DNA of 64,000 nucleotides from Paenibacillus endophyticus (GCF_014192395.1 NZ_JACHXW010000005.1:310001-374000), one strand, 5' to 3'; numbered from the stretch's first letter, positions 53,029 through 62,835 are shown. Made by a program: numbers and translations. Notes: generated from the sequence alone by a model not told the origin.

Positions 53029-53091
53029 TCTATTATTCAAGCCCTACGATGCCGAACATCGCTTGGCAATCAGTCGTTCCGTTCCTATCAT

Positions 53092-56000
53092 TTATGCCTG
53101 ATTCGTCGCAGCTGCTTCAGCTTGCGCATTAGCCGCATATGCCCTTCTTTGTTTCCGCGAGACTTTGAAAAACAATAATTCATAGACACACGGGACAATA
53201 ATTAGGGTTAACAGCGTAGCCGCTACCAAGCCGCCAATGACGACGATAGCCAAGCTTTGCGACACGATGCTGCCGGATTCATGTGAGCCGAATACCAAAG
53301 GCAGCATAGCCGACACGGTAGCTACAGCCGTCATAATAATCGGGCGCATACGCGTAGTGGCAGCTTCGATTAGCGACTCGCGTATCGACATGGATTGCTC
53401 ATTCTGCTTCACGCGATCAATGAGCACGATCGCATTGGTCACGACAATGCCGATGAGCATCAACGCGCCGAACATAGCCGTGAAATCAGGGGTGACTCCT
53501 GAGATGAGCAGGCCGGTCACGGCTCCGATAGCAGCTAGCGGCAACGAGATCATGATCGCAAGTGGCGCGCGGAGCGTCTTGAACGTCAGCACCATAATCA
53601 GATATACGAGACCGATTGAAATTAATGCCGTTAATCCTAAATCTGCAAAATCACTGGATTGTTCAGCCGATGCGCCACCGACTGCGATTGCAACACCTTC
53701 CGGCAATTGAATCGCTGCAGCTGCTTTGTTAATCTCTGTGCCAACGACAGAAAGCTCTTTCGGTTCAGCGCTCGCTGTCACGCGAAGATAGGTTTTCCCA
53801 TCTTTATGGTAGAATAACGCCGGTTCCTCCGTTCGAATCAGCTCTGCCACCTCTGAGATGGAGATCGGGCCCGCTTCTGTCATAACAGTGAGCTTCTCAA
53901 GCTCAGCTTTGGAATTTGCATGGACAACTGGCTGCAGCAAAACCTGGGTATCGCTTGATTCTATCTGGATGGAACCGATTGGCAGCGGGTTCAACATGCT
54001 TTGCAGCTGCATGGCAACCTCTTGGCCTTTTGCCAAAGTAGGGTCAATTTTGAAAGAATAAACCGATTTCTTTTCTTCTTGATTGCTTTCCACTTTTTGA
54101 ACACCGTCAATCGGCTGAATAGCCGCAATCAGCTTCTCTGCCGTTTGCGTGAGTTCTTCCGCATTATCGCCTGTTACGTCAATAAAAATTTGCGAGGAGC
54201 CGCCTCCCATAATGAGATCAGAAGCGTCTGCAGTCAGCTCGGCGTCTTTAAAGCTTTCTTTATGCGATTTTACTTTCTCCATAAACACTTCAGCATCTAC
54301 GCCATCCTTCAGGTCGATCATATAAGTGATTAGCGTAGGAGAGGATACAGAACCATATTGGGCAGCATCGGAGCTGTTGCCGAGCATCATCATGACCCAT
54401 TCAATATCTTGGTCGGCAGTCAGAATGCTTTCGAACTTCTTCCCTTCCTCTTGGACTAGCTCGGCCGGTGTCTCGCTCGGATATTGCAGCGTTACATTAA
54501 TGTTCTCCGCGCTAGAAGAATCAAGCGCTCCTTTAGGCATGAATACGTAAGCGCTGATCGAACCTGCGAATAAAACGACGGCAATCAGAAGCGGCACCCA
54601 TTTATGTGCGAGATTCCAGCGAATGAACGCGGCGAACTTGGGTGAACCCGCATGCTCCTTCTCCTTCGTCCCTTTCAGTAATACGGCGCTCAGGAGCGGT
54701 ACGACAGTTAATGCGACTAACAAGGAAGCAAGCAGCGAATATGCAACCGTAAGAGCGAACGGCAGCAGGAATGCTTGCAAGGAGCCGCGCAGGAGACCCA
54801 TTGGTAAAAATACCGCAACCGTTACAAGCGTTGACGAAGTGATAGCAGAAGCAACCTCTTTCGTTGCATCCGTAATCAACTTAACGGAGAACGACTCTTT
54901 CTGAAGCCTTCTGTAGATATTTTCAATCACGACGATACTGTCATCGACAAGGCGGCCTACCGCGACTGCAACGCCTCCGAGTGTAATAATATTTAGAGAA
55001 ACGCCTGACAGCTGCAGGAGATATAAAGTAATGCCAAGTGACAATGGAATGGATACGATCGTTACGATCGTTGCTCTGAAATTACGCATGAACAATAAGA
55101 TGACGATAGTTGCGAATAAGGCTCCCAGCAAAACTTCACGAAGCATGCTGTTGACTGAAGAAACCACTGAATCCGAAGTACTCAAAATGATAGAGGCCTC
55201 GATGCCTTTCATGTCCGCATTCAAGCGTTCAACCGTTTTTTCGATGCCATTGCCAACTGTGACGGCGTTCGCATCCGCCGATTTCGAAATGGTGTACATA
55301 ATGGCATCTTTTCCGTTCATTCTGCTGATGCTCTCTTGGTCTTTGGATAGCTCGACAGCCGCGACATCTGCTAGCCTAACGCCCGCACCTATTGGAAGCT
55401 TGCGAAGCGTCTCCAATCCTGTAACTTGGTCAAATACATTAATATTGCCCGCAGCCCCATCGATCGTTCTCTCTCCGATCGAAACGGAAGCTCCTCTGCC
55501 CTGCAATACACCCATTAAAGCTTGTATGGGGATACCCTTTTCAGCTAGCTTAGCCGTATCCGGAATGACATGTACGGCTGGCGTTGATTTGCCGCTTATG
55601 CTGACCGCGCCGGCACCTTCTGATTTCTGCAGCTCAGACGTGACTTCCTCCAGCTTCACTTCCTTCTCTTGCTCACTCATTCCTTCGTCAAAAGTAAGCG
55701 TTACCCAAGCGATAGGAATCATCGATGTGTTGAATTGAACGACAAACGGCTTCATTACATTCGATGGCAGCTGAACTTGCCCGACTATGCGCTCAATTTC
55801 GGCCTTCGTTTCTTTCATGTTTGTTTTGGAGTCGAAGTTCAGATTGATTTGCGCATATCCGTCTCCCGATGTCGAGAGCATGCTCGTCTTTCCTTTCACG
55901 AGCATAACAGCCGCTTCTAACGGATTGGTCACTTTCTGCTCCATCGACTTTGCGTCATTTCCTGGACCGATTGCCGTAATCATGACTTGCGGATTGTCAG

Positions 56001-56121
56001 CGGCAGGCAGGAACTCCATTGGCAGCCTTAAGTAGCTGATTACCCCCATAACTAAAGCCATGATGACGATTAGGATAATGGCCGCCTTGTTTCGGAAAGA
56101 CCATTCTGTTAATTTACTCAT
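53092..56121 (-). CDS. RND-family efflux pump (SwrC/AcrB type)
   Basis: A 1009-residue proton-driven pump with twelve membrane segments in two repeats, each with a large extracytoplasmic loop. The proton relay is VDDSIVVIEN with the acidic pair in segment 4. N-terminal SYLRLPMEFLPAADNPQV matches the group. Bacillus SwrC (YerP) exports surfactin and sterilised lipopeptides; the substrate here is unknown. No adaptor gene is adjacent, as is usual for Gram-positive members. AAAAGGAG precedes the ATG. Divergent from the ABC operon, with a shared 246-bp intergenic region. Confidence 0.92.
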   Translation of the reverse strand: MSKLTEWSFRNKAAIILIVIMALVMGVISYLRLPMEFLPAADNPQVMITAIGPGNDAKSMEQKVTNPLEAAVMLVKGKTSMLSTSGDGYAQINLNFDSKTNMKETKAEIERIVGQVQLPSNVMKPFVVQFNTSMIPIAWVTLTFDEGMSEQEKEVKLEEVTSELQKSEGAGAVSISGKSTPAVHVIPDTAKLAEKGIPIQALMGVLQGRGASVSIGERTIDGAAGNINVFDQVTGLETLRKLPIGAGVRLADVAAVELSKDQESISRMNGKDAIMYTISKSADANAVTVGNGIEKTVERLNADMKGIEASIILSTSDSVVSSVNSMLREVLLGALFATIVILLFMRNFRATIVTIVSIPLSLGITLYLLQLSGVSLNIITLGGVAVAVGRLVDDSIVVIENIYRRLQKESFSVKLITDATKEVASAITSSTLVTVAVFLPMGLLRGSLQAFLLPFALTVAYSLLASLLVALTVVPLLSAVLLKGTKEKEHAGSPKFAAFIRWNLAHKWVPLLIAVVLFAGSISAYVFMPKGALDSSSAENINVTLQYPSETPAELVQEEGKKFESILTADQDIEWVMMMLGNSSDAAQYGSVSSPTLITYMIDLKDGVDAEVFMEKVKSHKESFKDAELTADASDLIMGGGSSQIFIDVTGDNAEELTQTAEKLIAAIQPIDGVQKVESNQEEKKSVYSFKIDPTLAKGQEVAMQLQSMLNPLPIGSIQIESSDTQVLLQPVVHANSKAELEKLTVMTEAGPISISEVAELIRTEEPALFYHKDGKTYLRVTASAEPKELSVVGTEINKAAAAIQLPEGVAIAVGGASAEQSSDFADLGLTALISIGLVYLIMVLTFKTLRAPLAIMISLPLAAIGAVTGLLISGVTPDFTAMFGALMLIGIVVTNAIVLIDRVKQNEQSMSIRESLIEAATTRMRPIIMTAVATVSAMLPLVFGSHESGSIVSQSLAIVVIGGLVAATLLTLIIVPCVYELLFFKVSRKQRRAYAANAQAEAAATNQA

Positions 56122-56320
56122 TTAATTCCGACTCCTTTTCCCTCTACGGTTTTCTATTTGTTTTGTCTTTTCTAATCATAATGGGAAGAAAAGGCATGCA
56201 AAAACGTCCAGAGAATGGCTTTCACTCTCGCCCAAGGTCGTAATACGTCTACACCTGAAGACTGAGATTGTTTTTTAGCAAAAGAGTATAACCTCCCTTT
56301 AACTTGCATACATTTCGACT

Positions 56321-56346
56321 TATAATAGAGTGAGTACTTACTCATT
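56321..56346 (+). promoter_or_regulatory. TATAAT -10 followed by a palindromic operator
   Basis: A perfect TATAAT (56321-56326) is followed directly by GAGTGAGTACTTACTC (56328-56343), a palindrome with only the fifth base pair mismatched. Its position just after the -10 suggests repression of the ABC operon by the TetR protein encoded at its end. The -35 is weak (TTTAAC, 17 bp). Confidence 0.75.
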
Positions 56347-56367
56347 TTTGAAAGGGAGTATGTTGAA

Positions 56368-57126
56368 ATGAGGTCTATGTCCGATGTATCGCAAATCTGT
56401 CCTGCCATCGAGCTCCAAGACATTTCACGCGCCTTTGGCAAGCGTAAAGTGCTTTCCGGCATTACCCTCACCATACCCAAAGGCGAGCTTTTCGGCTTGC
56501 TTGGTCCATCAGGCTCAGGGAAAACAACACTCGTCAAGATAATGACAGGAATTGATCGGGCAGATTCCGGGACGGTTCATATGCTCGGCGAAACCATGCC
56601 TCAACTCAAAATGCTGCAGACATTCGGCTATATGGCACAGTCTGACGCGCTATACAATGAATTGACAGGCAAACAAAATTTAGCATTCTTTGGTGCGATG
56701 TTTGGTCTGAAGGGCAGAGCGCTTGAATCCAGAATTCAGTATGCGGCGGGGCTCGTCTCTTTAAACGAGCACCTGAATGTGCAAACCTCCGCTTATTCCG
56801 GAGGTATGAAGCGTCGGCTCTCGCTAGCCATAGCTTTGCTGCATGAGCCGAAGCTGCTCGTGCTAGACGAGCCGACGGTAGGTATCGACCCTGTGCTGCG
56901 AAAATCGATTTGGAGGGAACTCGTACATTTAACCAAGCAAGGGATCACGATTATACTAACCACGCATGTCATGGACGAGGCTGAGAAATGCGATCGGCTC
57001 GGACTGATCCAGAACGGAAAGCTGATTGCCCTGAATACCCCGGAAGCCATAAAGCTGAATACGGGAAGCAGTACGCTTGAGGATGCGTTTATCGCTCTTG
57101 GTGAACGGGCAGGTGAACGGGAATGA
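56368..57126 (+). CDS. ABC exporter ATP-binding protein
   Basis: A 252-residue ATPase with Walker A LLGPSGSGKTT (about 51), Q-loop, signature AYSGGMKRRL, Walker B LLVLDEPTVG and an H-loop TTHVMDE. It energises the ABC-2 permease that follows with a 4-bp overlap (ATGA). GGGAG precedes the ATG at 56368. A multidrug or lipid export role is inferred from the TetR neighbour. Confidence 0.9.
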   Translation: MRSMSDVSQICPAIELQDISRAFGKRKVLSGITLTIPKGELFGLLGPSGSGKTTLVKIMTGIDRADSGTVHMLGETMPQLKMLQTFGYMAQSDALYNELTGKQNLAFFGAMFGLKGRALESRIQYAAGLVSLNEHLNVQTSAYSGGMKRRLSLAIALLHEPKLLVLDEPTVGIDPVLRKSIWRELVHLTKQGITIILTTHVMDEAEKCDRLGLIQNGKLIALNTPEAIKLNTGSSTLEDAFIALGERAGERE

Positions 57127-58148
57127 GAGTACGCGCACTTGCTGTCCGTATTGTCAATCAGTTTCTAAGAGACAAACGGACACTCGCTTTACTATTTCTT
57201 GCTCCTCTGCTCATTCTTAGTTTAATGAAGCTTGTGTTTGGCGGCCAAGCCATATCTCCAGTAATCGGAATCATTGATGCCCCAGCTGCTCTTACGGATA
57301 AATTCGAGCAATTAAATGCAGAAGCTGAAATTGTTCTGTATGACAACTACGATATAGCGAAGGCAGCTCTGCAAGCAGGCGAGCTTGATGCCGTTCTCCA
57401 AGCTGGCAGCGGAATACCCGAGCTCATGCTTGAGGGAAGCGACCCTTCGGTTAATAGAGCGATTTTATTGCTGGTACAGAACGCCACACGAATAGAAGGC
57501 GGCCATAATGCGCCAGTAGTCAACTATTTGCATGGCGGGCCTGATCTGGCTCCTTTCGATGCATTTGGCCCTGTCCTTATTGGTTTCTTCTCTTTCTTCT
57601 TCGTTTTTCTGCTCGCAGGCGTTTCCTTCCTGCGAGAACGAACAAGCGGGACCTTGGAGCGCTTGCTTGCTACCCCGATTAGAAGAAGCGAGATTGTGGC
57701 CGGCTATTTGGCAGGGTTCGGCATATTCACTTTGCTGCAAGCTACATTAATCGCTTGGTATTCGGTTCATGTACTGGGATTGCATATGGCTGGAAGCATT
57801 GGATCTATGCTGCTCATCAATGTTTTGTTGTCTTTAACAGCATTAACTCTCGGAACGCTGCTGTCTTCCTTTGCGAGCAGTGAATTTCAGATCATTCAAT
57901 TTATCCCTATCGTCATCGTGCCGCAAGCCTTTTTCTCCGGCCTATTCAATCTGGATGCGATGAATCCTTGGCTTCAAAAGCTAAGCTTGATCATGCCGCT
58001 CACTTACGGCGCAGATGCTATGCAGGGCATTATGCTGCGTGGAGAAGGCTGGTCTGACCTGCAACTGGATGTTTATGTGCTGATAGGCTTCTCCGTCTTG
58101 TTTGCGCTCATGAATGTCGTAGCGCTCAAAAAGCATCGCCGTATGTAG
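57123..58148 (+). CDS. ABC-2-type exporter permease
   Basis: A 341-residue permease. An N-terminal membrane segment (about 20-40), an extracytoplasmic domain (to about 150) and five further segments, with LRERTSGTLERLLATPIRRSE before the third. It overlaps the ATPase gene by 4 bp and forms a half-size exporter. Coupled translation is likely. Confidence 0.9.
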   Translation: MRVRALAVRIVNQFLRDKRTLALLFLAPLLILSLMKLVFGGQAISPVIGIIDAPAALTDKFEQLNAEAEIVLYDNYDIAKAALQAGELDAVLQAGSGIPELMLEGSDPSVNRAILLLVQNATRIEGGHNAPVVNYLHGGPDLAPFDAFGPVLIGFFSFFFVFLLAGVSFLRERTSGTLERLLATPIRRSEIVAGYLAGFGIFTLLQATLIAWYSVHVLGLHMAGSIGSMLLINVLLSLTALTLGTLLSSFASSEFQIIQFIPIVIVPQAFFSGLFNLDAMNPWLQKLSLIMPLTYGADAMQGIMLRGEGWSDLQLDVYVLIGFSVLFALMNVVALKKHRRM

Positions 58149-58205
58149 GTAAACCGAGCATTTGCTATAATGGACAGAATGGTGTTGTGTGAAGGAGTGG
58201 CTTAC

Positions 58206-58868
58206 ATGCAGGTATCCGCTGATCAATGGCTCGAAGAGTTATTGAAGCTAGACAACGACGAAACCAAAATGACTGAAAAACAAATAAAAATCGTACAGGC
58301 GGCTTCCGAAATATTCGCGGAGAAAGGTTTTGCCGCTTCGTCGACGAGTGAAATCGCTCAGCGGGCAGGTGTTGCAGAGGGAACGATATTTCGCCATTAC
58401 AAAACAAAAAAAGAGCTGCTGCTTTCCATCGTTGCGCCTGTGATGGCCAAGCTTGTTGCCCCATTTGTGCTGCGAGATTTTTATAAAGTGCTCGACGGCA
58501 GCTTTGACAGCTACGATGCGCTGCTGCGTGCAATCATCGAGAACCGCATCGCATTCCTTGAGAAGCATATGCAGGTGTTCAAAATTTTCATTCAAGAGAT
58601 TCCATTCCATCCGGACCTCCAGGAGCAGTTCCAGAAGCTTATCCTCTCCAAGGTGCTTGATAAACTCAGTATCAGCGTCCGAAAGTTTCAACAGCAGGGC
58701 AGTATTATTGACTGGTCTCCCGTTACCGTTATCCGATTAACTGCATCTGCATTGATTGGTTATGTGCTTTGCCGTTCCTTCTCTATCCATGCTTCGGACT
58801 CGACATGGCAAGACGATACGGAAAGAGAAGCGACAATCACTTTTATACTGAAGGGACTGACTCCATAA
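58206..58868 (+). CDS. TetR-family regulator
   Basis: A 220-residue regulator. The HTH is at about 25-70 (IVQAASEIFAEKGF, then TSEIAQRAGVAEGTIFRHY); the rest is the helical ligand domain. The ATG at 58206 follows AAGGAG; the longer frame from 58170 has no SD. It sits 57 bp behind the ABC operon and probably represses that operon through the palindrome before it. Confidence 0.88.
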   Translation: MQVSADQWLEELLKLDNDETKMTEKQIKIVQAASEIFAEKGFAASSTSEIAQRAGVAEGTIFRHYKTKKELLLSIVAPVMAKLVAPFVLRDFYKVLDGSFDSYDALLRAIIENRIAFLEKHMQVFKIFIQEIPFHPDLQEQFQKLILSKVLDKLSISVRKFQQQGSIIDWSPVTVIRLTASALIGYVLCRSFSIHASDSTWQDDTEREATITFILKGLTP

Positions 58869-58878
58869 TCCGCATCAA

Positions 58879-58916
58879 AAAAGCCGATTATCCGCTGAAT
58901 ACGGACAATCGGCTTA
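58879..58916. terminator. Bidirectional terminator
   Basis: AAGCCGATT-TCCG and CGGA-AATCGGCTT around CTGAATA, with A-rich and T-rich flanks. Confidence 0.85.
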
Positions 58917-58919
58917 TTC

Positions 58920-60113
58920 TCACTTCACAGCTTGTGCTTCCCGTTCCATCCTGCCGGACTTGTCCAACTGGCGGAAGCGAAGCAGCAGCAGCAATGCGGC
59001 TAGGCATAGAATCCCGCCTAGCAAATAAGGCAAACCCATTTGAATCGTAAAAAACAACGAACCTAGCAGCGGTCCAGCAATACGGCCTAAGCTGTCCATT
59101 GAAGAGCTGAGTCCAGATGCAACACCTTGGCCTACGGTTGTCTTTTGCGTAATAAGAGAAGTGACACAAGGTCTGATCAAGGAATTGCCGATACCGAACA
59201 CAGCCAAGGACAATGTAGCCCACCAGAGCGAATGCGCGCCGAGAAGCAAGAAAAAGCCGAGCGCTGAGATGACCAAGCCAATTGCAATATACTTCGGCTC
59301 CTCGCCTTTCTTAATACGGCGACGCACAATTCCACCCTGTACGAGTGCCCCCACAAAACCGCAAACAAAAAACAATATGCCGACCTGCAGCGGTGTTACA
59401 TCGAATCGCCTCATGCCGAAAAACTGAAGCGTAGCTTCCATGCCTGCTAGTGTGAAGGTTACGAAAAAGGCAAGGATGTACAAGTACTTAAGCGGTCCGG
59501 TAAATGCCGCCCATCTTGAAACCTTTTTCTCCGTGCCCATTCTCCGCTGCTCCTGCGGAAGTGATTCTTTGAGCTTCCAAACAGCAAGCACAAAGGTAAT
59601 AAGAGCTAGAACAGACGCCGTATAAAATGGAGTTTCAAGTGAGATTACGCTCAGCAATCCGCCAACGCCAGGTCCAATCGTAAACCCGAGACCAATCGAC
59701 ATCCCAACAAGCCCCATGCCCTTGGTTCTCTCTTCTGGCGGCGTAATGTCAGCGACATAGGCTACAATGACGGATGCGACTGCCCCGGAGAACAACCCGC
59801 CAAGCACTCTTGAAAGATACATTAGCGTCAAGTTGCCTGATGACAAGCCGAACAGCAGAAAGCTTGCCGCAAAGCCCAGCACGCCGATTAGAATAATCGG
59901 TCTCCTGCCGATGCGGTCGGATAAGCCGCCCCAAAAAGGGGATAAGAAAAAGGAAACGGCTGAATAAATAGCCAGCATTCGTCCAGTATGCAGTTCCGCT
60001 TTATTCGGATCTGCCGCTTGAATAATTTCCGGCATAACCGGGATGATAATCCCAAATCCTATAAATGTCGTCATTAGTATTGCCATTACGATAAGTATTC
60101 GTTTATCCTTCAT
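58920..60113 (-). CDS. MFS drug-efflux-type transporter
   Basis: A 397-residue twelve-segment transporter of the DHA1 group. It opens with ILIVMAILMTTFIGFGIIIP and holds the MFS motif A GGLSDRIGRRPI near residue 75 and motif C GPGVGG near 140. It is similar to Bmr/NorA/YqjV exporters; the substrate is not readable. The ATG at 60113 follows GGAGGGG. Monocistronic, bounded by a terminator shared with the TetR gene. Confidence 0.88.
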   Translation of the reverse strand: MKDKRILIVMAILMTTFIGFGIIIPVMPEIIQAADPNKAELHTGRMLAIYSAVSFFLSPFWGGLSDRIGRRPIILIGVLGFAASFLLFGLSSGNLTLMYLSRVLGGLFSGAVASVIVAYVADITPPEERTKGMGLVGMSIGLGFTIGPGVGGLLSVISLETPFYTASVLALITFVLAVWKLKESLPQEQRRMGTEKKVSRWAAFTGPLKYLYILAFFVTFTLAGMEATLQFFGMRRFDVTPLQVGILFFVCGFVGALVQGGIVRRRIKKGEEPKYIAIGLVISALGFFLLLGAHSLWWATLSLAVFGIGNSLIRPCVTSLITQKTTVGQGVASGLSSSMDSLGRIAGPLLGSLFFTIQMGLPYLLGGILCLAALLLLLRFRQLDKSGRMEREAQAVK

Positions 60114-60289
60114 GCTGCAACCCCTCCACCAACCTATGTTACCATATCCATTTATCAACGATGTATGAACAATTGAAGAACAAATCGGCTTGCATCAAGC
60201 TCTTCATAAAATTGAAGCTTGCATTCCCCCCTGTATTTGCTATACTCAACTTTGTTTGTAACCTCTAATGAAAGGCAGGGATGAGAGCG

Positions 60290-61759
60290 ATGGATCATAA
60301 TAAAACTCCGCTATTCACCGCGCTTCGCCGTCATGCGGAGCAGGATCCCGTACAATTCCATATTCCTGGACATAAAAAAGGATTGGGCAGCGATTCGGAA
60401 TTCCGTGAATTTATCGGCGATAACGCGTTGTCGATCGATTTAATCAATATAGCACCGCTCGATGACCTGCATCAGCCAACAGGCGTTATTGAAGAAGCGC
60501 AGAAGCTAGCCGCCGATGCCTTCGGATCGGATTATACTTATTTCTCCGTGCAAGGAACAAGCGGAGCCATCATGACCATGATTCTAACCGTATGCGCACC
60601 AGGAGACAAAATTATTGTTCCGCGCAATGTTCATAAATCGATTATGGCTGCCATTATATTCGCGGGAGCCAGACCTGTATTCATTTCTCCAGCACGGGAC
60701 AACAATCTTGGAATCGATCACGGCATAACGACACGTTCCGTTCGCAAAGCCCTGGAGCGCCACCCGGATGCCAAGGCTGTTCTTGTTATCAATCCAACCT
60801 ATTTCGGCATTTGCGCAAACCTAAAGGAAATCGTCGATCTCGTACATAGCTTCGATATTCCCGTACTCGTCGACGAGGCGCATGGCGTGCTTATCCATTT
60901 CCATGAGAAGCTTCCGATGTCAGCGATGCAGGCAGGCGCGGATATGGCCGCAACAAGCGTCCACAAGCTTGGCGGTTCCATGACGCAAAGCTCTGTTCTC
61001 AACGTTCGCAAAGGCAGAGTTAATCCGCACAGAATTCAAACGGTCATCAGTATGCTGACAACTACGTCTACTTCATACATTTTGCTAGGTTCGCTCGATA
61101 CGTCAAGACGCAATCTCGCTCTGAATGGACATGCTATCGCAGAACGCGCCATCGAACATGCACAATACGCACGCAAGCAAATCAATGAAATTCCTGGTCT
61201 CTACTGCTTCGGCGAGGAGATCCTTGGCGATGAAGCAACCTATGATTACGATCCGACCAAGGTTTCCATTCACGTTCGCCACCTTGGCATTACTGGATAT
61301 GAAACGGAAAACTGGCTTCGCGACAATTATAATGTTGAGATTGAAATGAGCGATATGTATAACATTCTTTGCCTAGTTACGCCTGGTGATACCTCTGATT
61401 CCATTTCTAAATTGCTGGTATCGCTTCGCGGACTGTCTGAGAGGTTCCATGAAGGCGCTGAAGCACGAGAACTTGTCGTCAAAATCCCTGATATCCCTCA
61501 GCTATCGCTAACGCCGCGCGACGCTTTCTATGGAGAGACAGAAGTGCTTCCATTCAAAGAATCTGCCGGAAGAATCATTGCCGAATTTATTTATGTATAC
61601 CCGCCAGGAATTCCGATTCTACTGCCCGGCGAGGTTATTACGCAAAAAAATATCGATTATATCGTCGATCATGTGCAAGTTGGTCTTCCGGTTAAAGGTC
61701 CTGAAGACCGCAGCATTGAATTTGTTAAAGTCATCGTTGAAGAAACTGCGATTTCATAA
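60290..61759 (+). CDS. speA: Arginine/lysine/ornithine decarboxylase, SpeA type
   Basis: A 489-residue fold type I PLP enzyme. FHIPGHKKG near 22-30, GTSGAIMTMI and the Schiff-base lysine near 226 in TSVHKLGGS are family marks. In Bacillus SpeA decarboxylates arginine to agmatine for polyamine synthesis. Lysine decarboxylase is an alternative that the sequence does not exclude. The ATG at 60290 is preferred over one at 60281 because the SD AAGG would abut the latter. Monocistronic with a strong terminator. Confidence 0.87.
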   Translation: MDHNKTPLFTALRRHAEQDPVQFHIPGHKKGLGSDSEFREFIGDNALSIDLINIAPLDDLHQPTGVIEEAQKLAADAFGSDYTYFSVQGTSGAIMTMILTVCAPGDKIIVPRNVHKSIMAAIIFAGARPVFISPARDNNLGIDHGITTRSVRKALERHPDAKAVLVINPTYFGICANLKEIVDLVHSFDIPVLVDEAHGVLIHFHEKLPMSAMQAGADMAATSVHKLGGSMTQSSVLNVRKGRVNPHRIQTVISMLTTTSTSYILLGSLDTSRRNLALNGHAIAERAIEHAQYARKQINEIPGLYCFGEEILGDEATYDYDPTKVSIHVRHLGITGYETENWLRDNYNVEIEMSDMYNILCLVTPGDTSDSISKLLVSLRGLSERFHEGAEARELVVKIPDIPQLSLTPRDAFYGETEVLPFKESAGRIIAEFIYVYPPGIPILLPGEVITQKNIDYIVDHVQVGLPVKGPEDRSIEFVKVIVEETAIS

Positions 61760-61766
61760 TCGCGGT

Positions 61767-61825
61767 TGCAGAAAGGAGCTGCTCCGAAAGTCATGAGGAT
61801 GACTTAGGACAGCTCCTTTCTGCAT
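61767..61825 (+). terminator. Terminator of speA
   Basis: GCAGAAAGGAGCTG and CAGCTCCTTTCTGC, with an inner AGTCAT/ATGACT stem. Confidence 0.85.
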
Positions 61826-61897
61826 AATCTCTGCCACCATTACACTTATTGTCAACCTAAATTTGGCGTGCTATGATGTTGTGAGAGGTGAGTTGCG

Positions 61898-62314
61898 ATG
61901 AGTCAAAGCGCTTACATAAAATTCGTGCAAGGTTCTGTCGTTGATAAACTTGATGTAGCGGGAATTAAGAACCAGCTCGTGCATTACTGTGAGCAAACCG
62001 CCCTTACGGGCTCTCAGCTAGATTGGAATTATGCTGAGGCTGCCTTTCCGTACACGATAGAAGAGAAGCAGGATGACCGTTGGTTTTACTTAAAGGGCAT
62101 CAATCCGCTATACAAACATATCCTATTCGGTCCCAGCATGGCGGCAAGTGTTTCAGGCAGCGTCGTCCCCTGCATTCAGGTCGTTGTACCCGACGAAGCC
62201 ACGCACGGTGATAAAGCGAAGGCCAATGAACTGTGCAAATATATAGCCGGCCGGCTGAAAGCGGAGCTGACCATGTTCAATGGGCGGACGATTTATTTTA
62301 ATCCGAGGAAATAA
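61898..62314 (+). CDS. DUF1885-family protein
   Basis: A 138-residue soluble protein starting MSQSAYIKFVQGS, matching DUF1885 members of Bacillales (also SAFPY-like block AAFPYTIE near 49). The family function is unknown. The ATG at 61898 follows GAGAGGTGAG. Single gene converging on the terminator shared with the DUF1292 gene. Confidence 0.82.
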   Translation: MSQSAYIKFVQGSVVDKLDVAGIKNQLVHYCEQTALTGSQLDWNYAEAAFPYTIEEKQDDRWFYLKGINPLYKHILFGPSMAASVSGSVVPCIQVVVPDEATHGDKAKANELCKYIAGRLKAELTMFNGRTIYFNPRK

Positions 62315-62341
62315 TAGCATAGCTGAGGCATGGAACACAAA

Positions 62342-62376
62342 AACGACCGGCAAGCTTCGCTAGCCGATCGTTTTTT
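62342..62376. terminator. Bidirectional terminator
   Basis: AAACGA-CGGC and GCCG-TCGTTT (one unpaired base each side), flanked by A5 and T6. Confidence 0.8.
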
Positions 62377-62407
62377 CATTTGCTGCTTACTTGGATTCGA
62401 AGCTGGA

Positions 62408-62716
62408 TTACTTCTCTTCGCTCTCCGTACGAGCAATTTCCTCATAAATCGCAGTAACACGATCCCACTCTGCATCGTCTTCAATACCGACTAGGAAGGA
62501 CTCGTCGTTTTCTTCTTCAATACGGAAAATCACGCCGTCTGCTTCTGGATCATTGCGATCCAACAGGACCGCATATACATTGTTTTCCGATTCAAACGTA
62601 TAAACCATGACCATTTCACGTTCCTGGCCCTCGTCGTCAGTCACGATAAAGACATGCTCTTCATGCTCGTGATCTTCACCACATCCGCAATCATCGCTAT
62701 GCTGATGCTCGCTCAT
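62408..62716 (-). CDS. DUF1292-family protein with His/Cys-rich N-terminus
   Basis: A 102-residue acidic protein. The C-terminal 75 residues follow DUF1292 (YrzB-like: VFIVTDDEGQE, then YAVLLDR and FRIEEENDESF). Before them is a stretch rich in His, Cys and Asp/Glu (EHQHSDDCGCGEDHEHEEH), which could bind metal. The ATG at 62716 lies 7 bases behind GGGGTAATAAC; an in-frame ATG at 62734 overlaps the SD. DUF1292 genes usually follow ruvX (yrrK); here it is alone. Confidence 0.83.
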   Translation of the reverse strand: MSEHQHSDDCGCGEDHEHEEHVFIVTDDEGQEREMVMVYTFESENNVYAVLLDRNDPEADGVIFRIEEENDESFLVGIEDDAEWDRVTAIYEEIARTESEEK

Positions 62717-62790
62717 GTTATTACCCCATTTCAATAATGTTTACAGACTATCGTATAGTAACATGACATTCTATCAATGGTCAAACGAAA

Positions 62791-62814
62791 ACGCTCCTTA
62801 TGGAAACGGAGCGT
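62791..62814 (-). terminator. Terminator of the amine-oxidase-like stalk gene
   Basis: On the minus strand ACGCTCC and GGAGCGT with a GTTTCCATAA loop, followed by TTTTCG. Confidence 0.75.
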
Positions 62815-62835
62815 CCGGATGTCTGTCTACTGCAA

